NCBI GenBank assembly: GCA_946482495.1
Contig: CAMLRV010000004.1
Location: 1 to 31,079, forward strand
DNA length: 31,079 bases
Source of the DNA: an uncultured Flavobacteriia bacterium
GTDB lineage: Bacteria; Bacteroidota; Bacteroidia; Flavobacteriales; Flavobacteriaceae
Direction: 5' to 3'
A program made the position numbers and the translations under genes. The notes beneath the pieces were generated by a model. That model saw only the letters and a list, made by a program, of their open reading frames with translations, was not told the DNA's origin and did no database searches. This document shows, piece by piece, positions 14,587 through 22,851 of the stretch. How positions within the stretch are numbered: the first letter of the stretch is position 1; each line of letters opens with the position of its first letter.

Positions 14587-15318
14587 TTACTTTTTTGATG
14601 CTTTATAAATTGTTGCCACTCCCATTGTTTGCGGAAGATCCTTTACATCTATAAACCCAATTTTTCGCAAAATATTGTTCAACGCCTCACCAAAAGGAAA
14701 ATTTTGTGCGGAATTTGATAAATACGAATACGCTTTTTTATCTTTTGAAAACAATTTCCCTATTGTTGGCATGATGAAATTTGTATACACATAATATCCT
14801 TGTTTGAAAGGAAATTTAGTTGGCACAGAAGTTTCTAAGATGATAAAAAGTCCGTTTGGTTTTAATACACGAAGAATTTCTGATAACCCTTGTTCTAAAT
14901 TTTCAAAATTACGCACACCATAAGCTACAGTAATCACATCGAAATAATCGTCTGCATATGGAATACTTTCACCATCACCAAGAACCATTTGGATTTTTGA
15001 TTCTAATTTTTTGGCTTCAATTTTTTTCTTCCCGATATCTAACATACCTTGAGAAATATCTAAACCTATAATTTCTTTTGCGGAAGTTTCGGCAAACAAA
15101 ATTGCTAAATCACCAGTTCCCGTTGCCACATCTAAAATTGTAGCCGGATTATGAAGTTTAACCATTTGTAAAATCTTCTTTTTCCAATTGGCATCTGTTC
15201 CTAAAGAAATAACTTTATTTAATCCGTCATAATTTTCCGAAATGTTGTCAAACATTTGTGCCACTTGTTCTTTCTTACCTTTTTCGGAATCTTGATATGG
15301 TTTTATAGTTTCAGACAT
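14587..15318 (-). CDS. ubiE: Demethylmenaquinone methyltransferase
   Basis: SAM-dependent C-methyltransferase for the last step of menaquinone synthesis (MenG activity). The start MSETIKPYQDSEKGKKEQV at 15318 gives 243 residues; the upstream in-frame ATG adds seven unsupported codons. The family signature YDGLNKVISLG is at residues 30-40. The SAM-binding DVATGTGD is at 63-70, DIS at 87-89, and VAYGVRNFENLEQGLSEILRVLKPNG follows. The organism probably uses menaquinone rather than ubiquinone, so the menaquinone reaction is the likely role. It is followed directly by porT. Confidence 0.95.
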   Translation of the reverse strand: MSETIKPYQDSEKGKKEQVAQMFDNISENYDGLNKVISLGTDANWKKKILQMVKLHNPATILDVATGTGDLAILFAETSAKEIIGLDISQGMLDIGKKKIEAKKLESKIQMVLGDGESIPYADDYFDVITVAYGVRNFENLEQGLSEILRVLKPNGLFIILETSVPTKFPFKQGYYVYTNFIMPTIGKLFSKDKKAYSYLSNSAQNFPFGEALNNILRKIGFIDVKDLPQTMGVATIYKASKK

Positions 15319-15345
15319 GATTGTGTATTTGTATAGCAAAAGTAA

Positions 15346-15387
15346 TTTAAATTTACGAATTACGATTTACGAATTGCGATTTGCTTT
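15346..15387 (+). repeat. 7-bp periodic tract spanning the folA stop codon
   Basis: Six heptamers in register: TTTAAAT, TTACGAA, TTACGAT, TTACGAA, TTGCGAT, TTGCTTT. The folA stop (15367-15369) is the start of the fourth unit, so the last residues of FolA (ANRNS) are encoded by the repeat. Confidence 0.75.
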
Positions 15388-15864
15388 AATAAAAGTTAAA
15401 AAAGTAAAATCGAAAGTATGCTTTTCGTCTTTTGGATGAAATTCTTCAAAAACCAATTTCCAAATTGATTCATCAATTTCAGGAAAAAAAGTATCTGCTT
15501 CAACTTCTGTATGAACTCGAGTTAGCTCTACTTTATCTGCAAAAGCAATAGATTGTTTGTAAATTTCACCACCTCCAATAATAAAAACTTCTTCATTTTT
15601 AGGGCAAAAATCAATGGCTTTTTCTAAACTTGATACTACAAAACATCCTTCAGGCACATCATATTCTTTTTGGCGAGAAATAATCACGTGCGTTCTGTTA
15701 GGCAATGGTTTTGGGAAACTTTCAAACGTTTTTCTTCCCATAATAATATAATGATTTGAAGTTAAACTTTTAAAACGTTTAAAATCATCTGGTAAATGCC
15801 AAACCAATTGGTTGTCTTTTCCTAAAGCATTATTTTCTGAAGCTGCTGCGATTATGGTTAGCAT
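15367..15864 (-). CDS. folA: Dihydrofolate reductase
   Basis: Reduces dihydrofolate to tetrahydrofolate with NADPH, restoring the cofactor oxidised by ThyA, which is encoded three genes upstream in the same direction. The typical N-terminus is IIAAASENNALGKDNQLVWHLPDDFKRFK, with the acidic active-site residue in LPDDF. IIMGRKTFESFPKPLPNR and VFIIGGGEIYKQ supply NADPH contacts. At 165 residues it has normal length. The extreme C-terminus (ANRNS) is encoded by a 7-bp repeat and is probably variable among relatives. Confidence 0.96.
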   Translation of the reverse strand: MLTIIAAASENNALGKDNQLVWHLPDDFKRFKSLTSNHYIIMGRKTFESFPKPLPNRTHVIISRQKEYDVPEGCFVVSSLEKAIDFCPKNEEVFIIGGGEIYKQSIAFADKVELTRVHTEVEADTFFPEIDESIWKLVFEEFHPKDEKHTFDFTFLTFIKANRNS

Positions 15865-15882
15865 GGTAAGTATTTATGTATG

Positions 15883-16863
15883 TTATTTTTTCTCTGAATC
15901 TTTTTCAATGATAATTCCAAATTCCTTTGCGGTTTGATATGTAGAATGAAATCCTTTCTCTACACTTAAAGAACCCGATTTCCCTCCTTCATCTTCATTA
16001 TCACCTGGCTTTATCAATAATTTGTGACCTAAATTATCAACTTCATACAAGATAATTTTTGGAGAAGCAGTTGCATCTTGATATTCTTTTCTACAAATAT
16101 CATGAATTCCTAAAAAAGAATTTTCAATTTTATCAGGAATTGTATCTATTTTTTGGACACCAGCCCACTGGCTTACAATTATATTTGCATTTTTAAAATT
16201 AACAAGCGGATCTTCTTTTCCTTGATAAATAATAAGATTTGGGTAAGTTCCATTGTAGTTTGGATTTTGTTCTTTAACTAAAGTAACAAGCTCGTTTTGA
16301 CTCAATTTTATATCTCCCGACATAGCCTGAATTCCATCAAATAAACCCATACCAATTTTATAACCTCCACCTGAAAAAACGGCTGCATTTTGAAAAGTTT
16401 CAGGATGCGTTGCAATCATTGCCATTGTCATGGAAGCTCCAGAAGACAAACCCGTAATATGGATTTTATTTACATCTATATTGTAGTTGGATATTGCAAA
16501 CTGAATCATTTCGTAGATAGATTCACATTCTCCTTTTCCTTTATCGACATCGTTTTTAAGATACCAATTATAACAATGATTGGGATTATTGATAAATTTT
16601 TGTTGTGGATAAATAACAGCGAAATTATTATTTGCGGCTAACTTATTCCAGCCTGTTAATTCGGCAACTTCTTTTGCACTTTGCGTACATCCATGAAGCA
16701 TAACAAGTAATGGTTTTTTAGCAACATCAGAAGGTGATGGATTGTATGCAAACATTTTTAAATTCCCAGGATTTTTCCCAAATTTTTCCACCTCAACAGC
16801 TTCTTGAGCCAATAAAAAATTTGTAAATACAAATAGAATTAAGAAAAACTTACACACTTTCAT
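15883..16863 (-). CDS. Secreted esterase, PHB depolymerase family
   Basis: Alpha/beta-hydrolase with a signal peptide (MKVCKFFLILFVFTNFLLAQ) and 326 residues. The oxyanion region LVMLHGCTQSA (53-63) is typical of the PHB-depolymerase / feruloyl-esterase-like family. The nucleophile is S140 in GLSSG (138-142), with D218 (YQGKEDPLVN) and H280 (NLGHKL) as likely acid and histidine. Members hydrolyse polyhydroxyalkanoates or acetyl and feruloyl esters on plant polysaccharides; the true substrate cannot be stated, and no substrate-binding or type IX sorting domain is seen at the C-terminus. Short gaps to folA and the MORN/TonB gene suggest cotranscription. Confidence 0.87.
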   Translation of the reverse strand: MKVCKFFLILFVFTNFLLAQEAVEVEKFGKNPGNLKMFAYNPSPSDVAKKPLLVMLHGCTQSAKEVAELTGWNKLAANNNFAVIYPQQKFINNPNHCYNWYLKNDVDKGKGECESIYEMIQFAISNYNIDVNKIHITGLSSGASMTMAMIATHPETFQNAAVFSGGGYKIGMGLFDGIQAMSGDIKLSQNELVTLVKEQNPNYNGTYPNLIIYQGKEDPLVNFKNANIIVSQWAGVQKIDTIPDKIENSFLGIHDICRKEYQDATASPKIILYEVDNLGHKLLIKPGDNEDEGGKSGSLSVEKGFHSTYQTAKEFGIIIEKDSEKK

Positions 16864-16914
16864 GCAGTCAAAATTTAAAGTGTTATTTTTTATGCAAAAA
16901 CTGTTAATGACAAC

Positions 16915-17862
16915 TTAATTCGTTTCTTCAACTTTAACAGTAACAGGTATTGTAAAATGTCCTTTAACCGCTAAACCTCTATACATACCAGGTGACCAAT
17001 TATCACAATTATTTAAAATATTAATCAATTGATTATCAAAGTAATCATTTAAGCTTTTAATAATAACTGGATTTTGAATTTTGCCATTTGAGTCGACAAT
17101 GAACTTAGCGATTACTGTTCCTTGAATGGCAGTTTTTTGCTTTTTAGTTTTAATTTTTGAACCAATCATGGCTCTAAATTCATTCAATCCGCCAATTGGT
17201 TGTGGTTGTATAGCTACTTCTGTGTAATAAAAAGATTCATTATTGGATTGTTTTCTTACTCCATTTAACAATTTTCCATTATTATAGTATTCTTCAAAAT
17301 AAGGAAAATCTCCAAGTTTGGTAGTCCATTTCCCATGGAGCAATCCTTTTTCTACTTTACCGCTGATACTAATTTCTTTCGTTTTAAATCCAAGTTCAAA
17401 TGAGTAATCTCCAGTTCCATCTTTAACTTTTTGGACACCGTCTTCATCCCAAAAATTTAAAACAATCGCTTCGGATTCTATATTTTTTGATTCATAACTA
17501 TATTCTCCTTTAATATTTCCGTTTTCATACCATTCTGTAGCATTTCCAATTAGCATGTTTTTTAGGTAATACCCCATTTTTCTTTTATTCCCATTTTCAT
17601 AATAAGTCGTAAATTTTCCATTTTTAATTAGTATATCTTTATTGGAAACTTGTGCAGAGAGCATGATCTTATCTTTAAAGAATTCTTCAAGAGTATAAAT
17701 TTCTTTTTCTATATAATAATCTTTGATAACTCTTTTTCCGACAGAATTAATGGAATCCGTTTCGTTGAATAAAGAGTCTAAATAAACTACTTTATCATTC
17801 GAACTTTGACCTAATGTAGTTAAGCTAAAAAATAAAAAAAAGGCAATAATAATTTTCTTCAT
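16915..17862 (-). CDS. MORN-repeat protein with C-terminal TonB-like domain
   Basis: A 315-residue exported protein with signal peptide MKKIIIAFFLFFSLTTLGQ. The middle (about 80-205) has MORN_2-type repeats: GKFTTYYENGNKRKMGYYL, GNATEWYENGNIKGEYSYE and FEEYYNNGKLLNGV. The C-terminal part (about 220-311) resembles the TonB C-terminal fold: QPQPIGGLNEFRAMIGSKI, then GTVIAKFIVDSNGKIQNPVII. No transmembrane anchor other than the signal is present, so it is unlikely to be a canonical energy transducer. Such combinations are common among uncharacterised periplasmic or cell-surface proteins of Bacteroidota. It lies 6 bases after thyA. Function unknown. Confidence 0.8.
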   Translation of the reverse strand: MKKIIIAFFLFFSLTTLGQSSNDKVVYLDSLFNETDSINSVGKRVIKDYYIEKEIYTLEEFFKDKIMLSAQVSNKDILIKNGKFTTYYENGNKRKMGYYLKNMLIGNATEWYENGNIKGEYSYESKNIESEAIVLNFWDEDGVQKVKDGTGDYSFELGFKTKEISISGKVEKGLLHGKWTTKLGDFPYFEEYYNNGKLLNGVRKQSNNESFYYTEVAIQPQPIGGLNEFRAMIGSKIKTKKQKTAIQGTVIAKFIVDSNGKIQNPVIIKSLNDYFDNQLINILNNCDNWSPGMYRGLAVKGHFTIPVTVKVEETN

Positions 17863-17868
17863 AATGTT

Positions 17869-18693
17869 TTAAACAGAAACGGCTCCTTTAATATGTTCAT
17901 GTGGTTCATAACCTTCTAAAGTGAAATCGTCAAATGTAAAATCAAAAATATTTTTCACATTCGGATTTAGTTTCATAGTTGGTAATTTTCTAGGTTCTCT
18001 GCTCAATTGCAAATTCACTTGTTCTATGTGATTGTTATAAATATGAGCATCCCCAAAAGTATGAATGAATTCACCTGCTTCTAAACCACAAACTTGAGCA
18101 ATCATCATGTTTAATAAGGCATAAGACGCAATGTTAAAAGGCACTCCTAAGAAAATATCAGCGCTTCGTTGGTATAATTGACAAGATAATTTTCCATCTG
18201 AAACATAAAATTGAAAGAAAGCATGACATGGTGGTAAAGCTGCTTTTCCGTTAGCAACATTTTCTGAAAATGAAACCGTAGTGTCTGGCAAAACCGAAGG
18301 ATTCCATGCTGAAATTAACATTCTACGGCTATTTGGATTCGTTTTTAGTGTTTCAATTAATTCTGTAATTTGATCAATTTCTTCACTATTCCAATTTCTC
18401 CATTGGTGTCCATAAACGGGCCCTAAATTACCATTTTCATCAGCCCAAGCATCCCAAATTTTCACACCATTTTCTTGTAAATAGGCAATATTGGTTTCTC
18501 CTTTTAAAAACCACAATAATTCGTGAATAATCGATTTTAAGTGCAGCTTTTTAGTTGTAACCATCGGAAAACCTTCACTTAAATCGAAACGCATTTGGTA
18601 ACCAAAAACACTAATAGTTCCTGTTCCTGTTCGGTCTCCTTTTTGAGTTCCGTTTTCTAATACGTGTTTTACTAAATCGTGGTATTGTTTCAT
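17869..18693 (-). CDS. thyA: Thymidylate synthase
   Basis: Methylates dUMP to dTMP with methylene-tetrahydrofolate, producing dihydrofolate for FolA. The catalytic cysteine is C156 in [13 protein letters not shown]. The dUMP and folate residues are visible in [33 protein letters not shown] and the N-terminal [11 protein letters not shown]. The 274-residue length is somewhat above the E. coli enzyme (264). It is encoded between the MFS transporter and the MORN/TonB gene, and shares a direction of transcription with folA further on. Confidence 0.98.
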   Translation of the reverse strand: MKQYHDLVKHVLENGTQKGDRTGTGTISVFGYQMRFDLSEGFPMVTTKKLHLKSIIHELLWFLKGETNIAYLQENGVKIWDAWADENGNLGPVYGHQWRNWNSEEIDQITELIETLKTNPNSRRMLISAWNPSVLPDTTVSFSENVANGKAALPPCHAFFQFYVSDGKLSCQLYQRSADIFLGVPFNIASYALLNMMIAQVCGLEAGEFIHTFGDAHIYNNHIEQVNLQLSREPRKLPTMKLNPNVKNIFDFTFDDFTLEGYEPHEHIKGAVSV

Positions 18694-18710
18694 TTTGTAT
18701 TATATTTATT

Positions 18711-18735
18711 TTGTCACACTGAGCCTGTCGAAGTG
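18711..18735 (+). repeat. Dispersed repeat family 2, copy A
   Basis: TGTCACACTGAGCCTGTCGA and the following AG (18712-18733) recur in reverse orientation at 26489-26468 with two mismatches. This copy abuts the stop codon of the MFS transporter gene (18736). Similar 'CTGAG.(C/T)TGTCGAAG' elements are common between genes of Flavobacteriaceae. Confidence 0.65.
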
Positions 18736-19998
18736 TTAATGATTAAATGATTCTACGTCTTTTGGATTGTGTTGGTGTTTGAAAATAAAGGCGAATAAAA
18801 TTGCAATTACTAAAGAATATCCTGCAAATGTATACCAAACATTTGACCATTGAACGGTGTCATTTTGAGTAAAGTGAGTTACGACTCTACCCGCAAATTC
18901 TCCACCGATAATAGCACCAATTCCATTTGTCATTAACATGAATAATCCTTGAGCACTTGATCTCATTTTACTGTCTGTTTCTTTTTCAACAAATAATGAA
19001 CCTGAAATATTAAAGAAATCAAATGCCATTCCGTAAACAATCATTGATAAAATTAGGAAGATTACTCCCGAACCTGGATTTCCAATTCCAAATAATGCAA
19101 ATCGTAATACCCAAGCAACCATACTAAATAACATTACCTGTTTGATACCAAATTTTCTTAAGAAAAACGGAATCGTTAAAATAAATAATGTTTCTGAAAT
19201 TTGAGATAATGAAATGATGAACACCGAATGTTGTACACCAAAAGTATTTTTATATTCTTCAATACTTCCAAAACTTCTAATAAACGTATCACCAAACATA
19301 TTGGTAATTTGTAAAGAAGCACCAAGTAGCATCGCAAAAATGAAGAAAATTGCCATTTTTCTTTGTTTGAAAAGCACGAAACTATCTAATCCAAATTTAC
19401 TTGATAAAGATTGATTTTCGTTTTTATTTTCTGCTGGAACATCTGGTAAAGTAAAACAGAAAACACCTGTCATAATCATTGCAATTGAAGCAAAAATAAA
19501 CTGCACAGAAGATGATTTCCAATCAGTTAAATCTGTAATCCACATAGCTAAAATGAAACCAACTGTACCCCAAACGCGAATTGGAGTAAATGTTTTTTGA
19601 ACATCAAAACTATATTTATTAAGAATAGCATAACTTACCGAGTTGTTAAGTGCAATGGAAGGCATATAAAAACAGCTTGTTGCAAAAATAATCCAATACA
19701 TTTCAGTTGAATTGGTAGCTGTTGCGGCGAAATAAATCGAAATCCCAGCTAAAATATGAGCAATTCCTAGTACTTTTTGAGCACTTACATATTTGTCGGC
19801 TATAATTCCTAATAAAGCTGGCATGAATAAACTTGCCCATCCCATAGAACCGTAGGTTCTACCTATTGAAAGTCCAATTGAAGTAGCTTCCGCTTTACCG
19901 AAAGTTTCAAACATATACCCACCTAATGAAATCAACCACGCTCCCCAAACAAAGAATTGGAGAAAGTTCATAATTGTCAATCTAAATTTAATACTCAT
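18736..19998 (-). CDS. MFS transporter, nucleoside:H+ symporter type
   Basis: An integral membrane protein of 420 residues, about twelve hydrophobic segments, starting MSIKFRLTIMNFLQFFVWGAW at 19998. A longer open frame to 20070 begins inside a dispersed repeat and is not accepted. The first helix FVWGAWLISLGGYM and the loop FGKAEATSIGLSIGRTYGSMGWASLFMPALLGIIADKY resemble NupG/XapB-type nucleoside permeases. Proximity to thyA fits a role in nucleoside uptake, but some Bacteroidota homologues are annotated as sugar or generic MFS proteins. The substrate is inferred only. Confidence 0.8.
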   Translation of the reverse strand: MSIKFRLTIMNFLQFFVWGAWLISLGGYMFETFGKAEATSIGLSIGRTYGSMGWASLFMPALLGIIADKYVSAQKVLGIAHILAGISIYFAATATNSTEMYWIIFATSCFYMPSIALNNSVSYAILNKYSFDVQKTFTPIRVWGTVGFILAMWITDLTDWKSSSVQFIFASIAMIMTGVFCFTLPDVPAENKNENQSLSSKFGLDSFVLFKQRKMAIFFIFAMLLGASLQITNMFGDTFIRSFGSIEEYKNTFGVQHSVFIISLSQISETLFILTIPFFLRKFGIKQVMLFSMVAWVLRFALFGIGNPGSGVIFLILSMIVYGMAFDFFNISGSLFVEKETDSKMRSSAQGLFMLMTNGIGAIIGGEFAGRVVTHFTQNDTVQWSNVWYTFAGYSLVIAILFAFIFKHQHNPKDVESFNH

Positions 19999-20047
19999 AA
20001 ATAAATTGTTTTTTATAAAATCTTTGCTTTTTTTAGTTGTTGTTGCG

Positions 20048-20093
20048 TGTTTAATTTCGCTGCGCTCCATTCAGTTCGGCTACGCCTCGAGTG
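20048..20093 (+). repeat. Dispersed repeat family 1, copy B
   Basis: The second copy of the 46-bp element seen at 1631-1676, same orientation, lying in the 106-base gap between the nuclease and MFS transporter genes, 12 bases from the nuclease stop codon. The GC content is clearly above its surroundings. Confidence 0.7.
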
Positions 20094-20104
20094 TTATGGT
20101 TGAG

Positions 20105-20728
20105 TTAACTTTCTTTTTTATCTATTTCTTCTTTAATTATTGCTGCTTTTTCGTAGTCTTCGTTCTGAATGGCTTCGTCTAGTAAATTATGTAATTCCTC
20201 TAAAGAACTGTTAGCATACATATCTTTTGGATCTGCACTTTCTTCACCAAACGTTTCTGTTTCAGATAGCACTCCTTCATCATTTGGATCATTTGGATTT
20301 CCTTCTTGAGGGCCTAAATTTAAATACACCCCGGCCTTATCTAATATGTTTTTATAGGTAAAAATTGGCGCATTAAATCGCAAGGCTAAAGCAATAGCAT
20401 CAGAAGTTCTAGCGTCAATAATTTCTTCAATACCTTCTCTTTCACAAATAATACTTGAATAAAAAACACCATCAACTAATTTGTGAATAATGACTTGTTT
20501 CACCACAATTTCAAACTTATCTGCAAAAGTTTTAAATAAATCGTGTGTTAAAGGACGAGGAGGTTTTATTTCTTTTTCAAGAGCAATAGCAATGGATTGC
20601 GCTTCAAATGCACCTATTACAATTGGCAACTTTCTATCTCCATCCACTTCATTCAAAATTAAAGCATAGGCTCCATTTTGTGTTTGACTATAAGATATCC
20701 CTTTAATGGTTAATTTTACTAAACTCAT
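20105..20728 (-). CDS. Bifunctional nuclease-domain protein with UVR motif
   Basis: A 207-residue protein with an N-terminal BFN/DUF151 domain (about 1-140: LPIVIGAFEAQSIAIALE, then DARTSDAIALALRFNAPIF). A negatively charged linker follows, then a UVR (UvrB/UvrC) helical pair at about 174-206 (SLEELHNLLDEAIQNEDYEK then AAIIKEEID). BFN proteins from plants were described as having RNase and DNase activity; bacterial function is poorly defined. The BFN-UVR combination is common in Bacteroidota. It has its own probable promoter after the etfA terminator and may lead the operon with the MFS transporter and thyA. Confidence 0.88.
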   Translation of the reverse strand: MSLVKLTIKGISYSQTQNGAYALILNEVDGDRKLPIVIGAFEAQSIAIALEKEIKPPRPLTHDLFKTFADKFEIVVKQVIIHKLVDGVFYSSIICEREGIEEIIDARTSDAIALALRFNAPIFTYKNILDKAGVYLNLGPQEGNPNDPNDEGVLSETETFGEESADPKDMYANSSLEELHNLLDEAIQNEDYEKAAIIKEEIDKKES

Positions 20729-20747
20729 TTTGTACTTAAACTTTATT

Positions 20748-20777
20748 CAAATGTACTATAAAAATATTTTCTATAAA
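20748..20777 (-). promoter_or_regulatory. Promoter of the nuclease-thyA operon
   Basis: Minus-strand TACATTTG (20755-20748) fits TAnnTTTG. A TTTA (20777-20774) stands at -33 with an 18-bp spacer. It would give a leader of about 15 bases before the nuclease ATG. Confidence 0.55.
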
Positions 20778-20780
20778 ATA

Positions 20781-20830
20781 AAAAGGCTATCTAAATACAG
20801 ATATTTCTACCTTACTTAGATAGCCTTTTT
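20781..20830 (-). terminator. etfBA terminator
   Basis: AAAAGGCTATCTAA (20781-20794) and TTAGATAGCCTTTT (20816-20829) form a 14-bp stem with a 21-base loop. The minus-strand T-run follows the stem, 24 bases after the etfA stop. The A/T symmetry would also allow function on the plus strand. Confidence 0.88.
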
Positions 20831-20853
20831 TAGGAGGCACAATATATAAAAAA

Positions 20854-21822
20854 TTATGCGTTTGCCGCTTTAAAAGCTTTTAATTTTTCAATCAATTTTG
20901 GAACTACATCAAAAGCATCACCAACTACACCATAATCTGCAACTTTAAAGAAAGGCGCTTCTGCATCTGAGTTGATTACTACTTTTACTTTAGATGAATT
21001 GATTCCTGCAATATGTTGAATAGCTCCAGAAATACCAACTGCAATATATAAGTTTGCAGCTACTGGCTTTCCAGTTTGTCCAACGTGTTCCGCATGTGGT
21101 CTCCATCCAATATCTGAAACTGGTTTCGAACAAGCTGTTGCAGCACCAAGCACAGAAGCTAATTCTTCAATCATTCCCCAATTTTCTGGACCTTTCATTC
21201 CTCTTCCTGCAGAAACTACAATTTCTGCATCAGCAATAGTAACTTTTCCAGTAGTTTTTTCCGAATTAGTCACTTTTACTCCGAAATCTGCATCAGATAA
21301 AACTGGTGAAAAATCTTCTTCTGTTAATGTAGCTGAAGATTCCACTAAACCGAATGAATTTTTAGAAAGTGCTAAAACTTTTACATCTGTTGCAATTTCT
21401 GAAATATTGTACGCTTTGTTTGAAAAAGCATTTCTTTTTACTTGAAATGGAGCCACACTAATTGGCGCTCCTATTACATTAGAAGCAAAACCAGCATTTA
21501 AGTTTACTGCTACTAATGGTGCAATGTGTAAACTATCTGTTGTTGATTCTAAAACAATTACTTTAGTACCTTCTTTTTCAGCTGCTTGTTTGATAACATC
21601 TGCATACGCTTTAGCACTAAATGAATTTAATTTATCGTTAGTTACTTTCAATACTTTACTTACTCCGTAAGCAGACAAAGCCGTATTATCTGAAGCGTTA
21701 ATTGTAACTGCAGTTACAGTTGTTCCCAACATATCTGCTACTTTTTTGGCATAAGAGGCAATTTCAAAAGCTGCTTTTTTGAATTTACCGTCATTTGATT
21801 CTGTATATATTAAAACTGACAT
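20854..21822 (-). CDS. etfA: Electron transfer flavoprotein alpha subunit
   Basis: The FAD-binding subunit of the soluble ETF heterodimer, which carries electrons from acyl-CoA dehydrogenases to the quinone pool. The C-terminal FAD domain is clear: VSAGRGMKGPENW (203-215), GQTGKPVAANLYIAVGISGA (248-267) and INSDAEAPFFKVADYGVVGD (283-302). The N-terminal nucleotide-like fold ends around residue 190. The length of 322 is normal. It follows etfB with a 32-base gap filled by a 7-bp repeat, and ends in a strong terminator. Confidence 0.97.
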   Translation of the reverse strand: MSVLIYTESNDGKFKKAAFEIASYAKKVADMLGTTVTAVTINASDNTALSAYGVSKVLKVTNDKLNSFSAKAYADVIKQAAEKEGTKVIVLESTTDSLHIAPLVAVNLNAGFASNVIGAPISVAPFQVKRNAFSNKAYNISEIATDVKVLALSKNSFGLVESSATLTEEDFSPVLSDADFGVKVTNSEKTTGKVTIADAEIVVSAGRGMKGPENWGMIEELASVLGAATACSKPVSDIGWRPHAEHVGQTGKPVAANLYIAVGISGAIQHIAGINSSKVKVVINSDAEAPFFKVADYGVVGDAFDVVPKLIEKLKAFKAANA

Positions 21823-21825
21823 ATG

Positions 21826-21853
21826 TTTATTATTTACGATTTGTGATTTACAA
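21826..21853 (+). repeat. 7-bp periodic tract between etfB and etfA
   Basis: Four heptamers in register: TTTATTA, TTTACGA, TTTGTGA, TTTACAA, ending next to the etfB stop codon (21855-21857). The unit resembles the TTACGAT units at folA. Confidence 0.6.
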
Positions 21854-21854
21854 A

Positions 21855-22601
21855 TTAGATTACTTTCGCTTCGTTATGTAACAAGTTAATTAACTCATCT
21901 AAATTATCTGAACTAACTAATTTTACAGCAGATTTAGCAGCTGGTTTTTCAAATTTAACTGTAGAAGTTGCATTGGCATCACCAGTTGGTTCCACAATAT
22001 TTAAAGCTTTAGTTCTTGCCGTCATAATCCCTCTCATATTTGGAATTCTTAAGTCTTTTTCTTCCACTAAACCTTTTTTACCCGCAACAATTAATGGTAA
22101 ACTTGCAGTAGCTGTTTCTTTACCACCATCAATTTCTCTGATTGTAGTTGCTTCATTACCTGAAACTTCTAAACCAATACAAGAATTCACAAAATTATAA
22201 CCTAATAACCCTGCTAACATTCCTGGAACCATCCCACCATTATAGTCGATAGATTCTGTACCAGCAATAATTAAATCGTAACCACCATCTTTTACAACAT
22301 TTGCTAATTGCTTAGCCACAAATAAACCATCAGTAGGATTTGTATTAATTCTGATAGCTTCGTCAGCTCCAATAGCTAAAGCTTTTCTTAAAGTAGCTTC
22401 CGCGTCAGTTCCACCAACGTTAACAACAGTTACTTGAGCACCCGTTTGTTCTTTTAAAACAATAGCTCTAGTTAATCCGAATTCATCATTAGGGTTAATA
22501 ACGTATTGTACACCATTTGTATCAAATTCTGTATCGTTATTAACAAAATTAATTTTTGAAGTAGTATCAGGCACATGGCTGATGCAAACTAATATTTTCA
22601 T
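21855..22601 (-). CDS. etfB: Electron transfer flavoprotein beta subunit
   Basis: The AMP-binding partner of EtfA. The start MKILVCISHVPDTTSKINF at 22601 gives 248 residues; the in-frame ATG at 22637 adds twelve codons not typical of the family. Family marks are VINPNDEFGLTRAIVLKEQ, ALAIGADEAIRI, DLIIAGTESIDYNGGMVPGMLAGLLG and the recognition-loop-like PNMRGIMTARTKALNI. Together with etfA it forms a complete ETF. The gene is divergent from pdhB across a 250-base AT-rich gap. Confidence 0.96.
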   Translation of the reverse strand: MKILVCISHVPDTTSKINFVNNDTEFDTNGVQYVINPNDEFGLTRAIVLKEQTGAQVTVVNVGGTDAEATLRKALAIGADEAIRINTNPTDGLFVAKQLANVVKDGGYDLIIAGTESIDYNGGMVPGMLAGLLGYNFVNSCIGLEVSGNEATTIREIDGGKETATASLPLIVAGKKGLVEEKDLRIPNMRGIMTARTKALNIVEPTGDANATSTVKFEKPAAKSAVKLVSSDNLDELINLLHNEAKVI

Positions 22602-22657
22602 TATTACATTTTTTATATTGATGGGACGAAAATACAAAAAATGTTTTAAAAAAATAC

Positions 22658-22669
22658 TATGCGCGCATA
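22658..22669. promoter_or_regulatory. 12-bp perfect palindrome in the etfB-pdhB gap
   Basis: TATGCGCGCATA is a perfect palindrome whose GC-rich core stands out in a nearly GC-free region. A longer imperfect palindrome of ATGAATAA and TTATTCAT (22707-22729) lies nearby. Either could be an operator for the divergent genes; no factor can be named. The rest of the 250-base gap is AT-rich without a reading frame. Confidence 0.35.
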
Positions 22670-22816
22670 TAAAATGCTGTTTTTTTACATAAGTTGTATG
22701 ATTTTTATGAATAATATAATTTTATTCATTTAAAACATCGATTCATTAATTTATTAATAAAGAAATACGTTGAATAAAATTATTTAATAATCATGACAGT
22801 ACTCATTAAATTTTAT

Positions 22817-22824
22817 TATTTTTG
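22817..22824 (+). promoter_or_regulatory. Probable -7 element for pdhB
   Basis: TATTTTTG matches TAnnTTTG and is followed by GCC, as at other promoters in this window, 27 bases before the pdhB ATG. No good -33 TTTG is present at the usual distance. Confidence 0.5.
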
Positions 22825-22851
22825 CCTTTCACTAAGTTTTAGAATTAATTT

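Noticed and set aside
19999..20070. Longer N-terminus for the MFS transporter
   Set aside because: The upstream ATG is inside the 46-bp dispersed repeat; MSIKFRLTI with its first membrane helix is the natural start.
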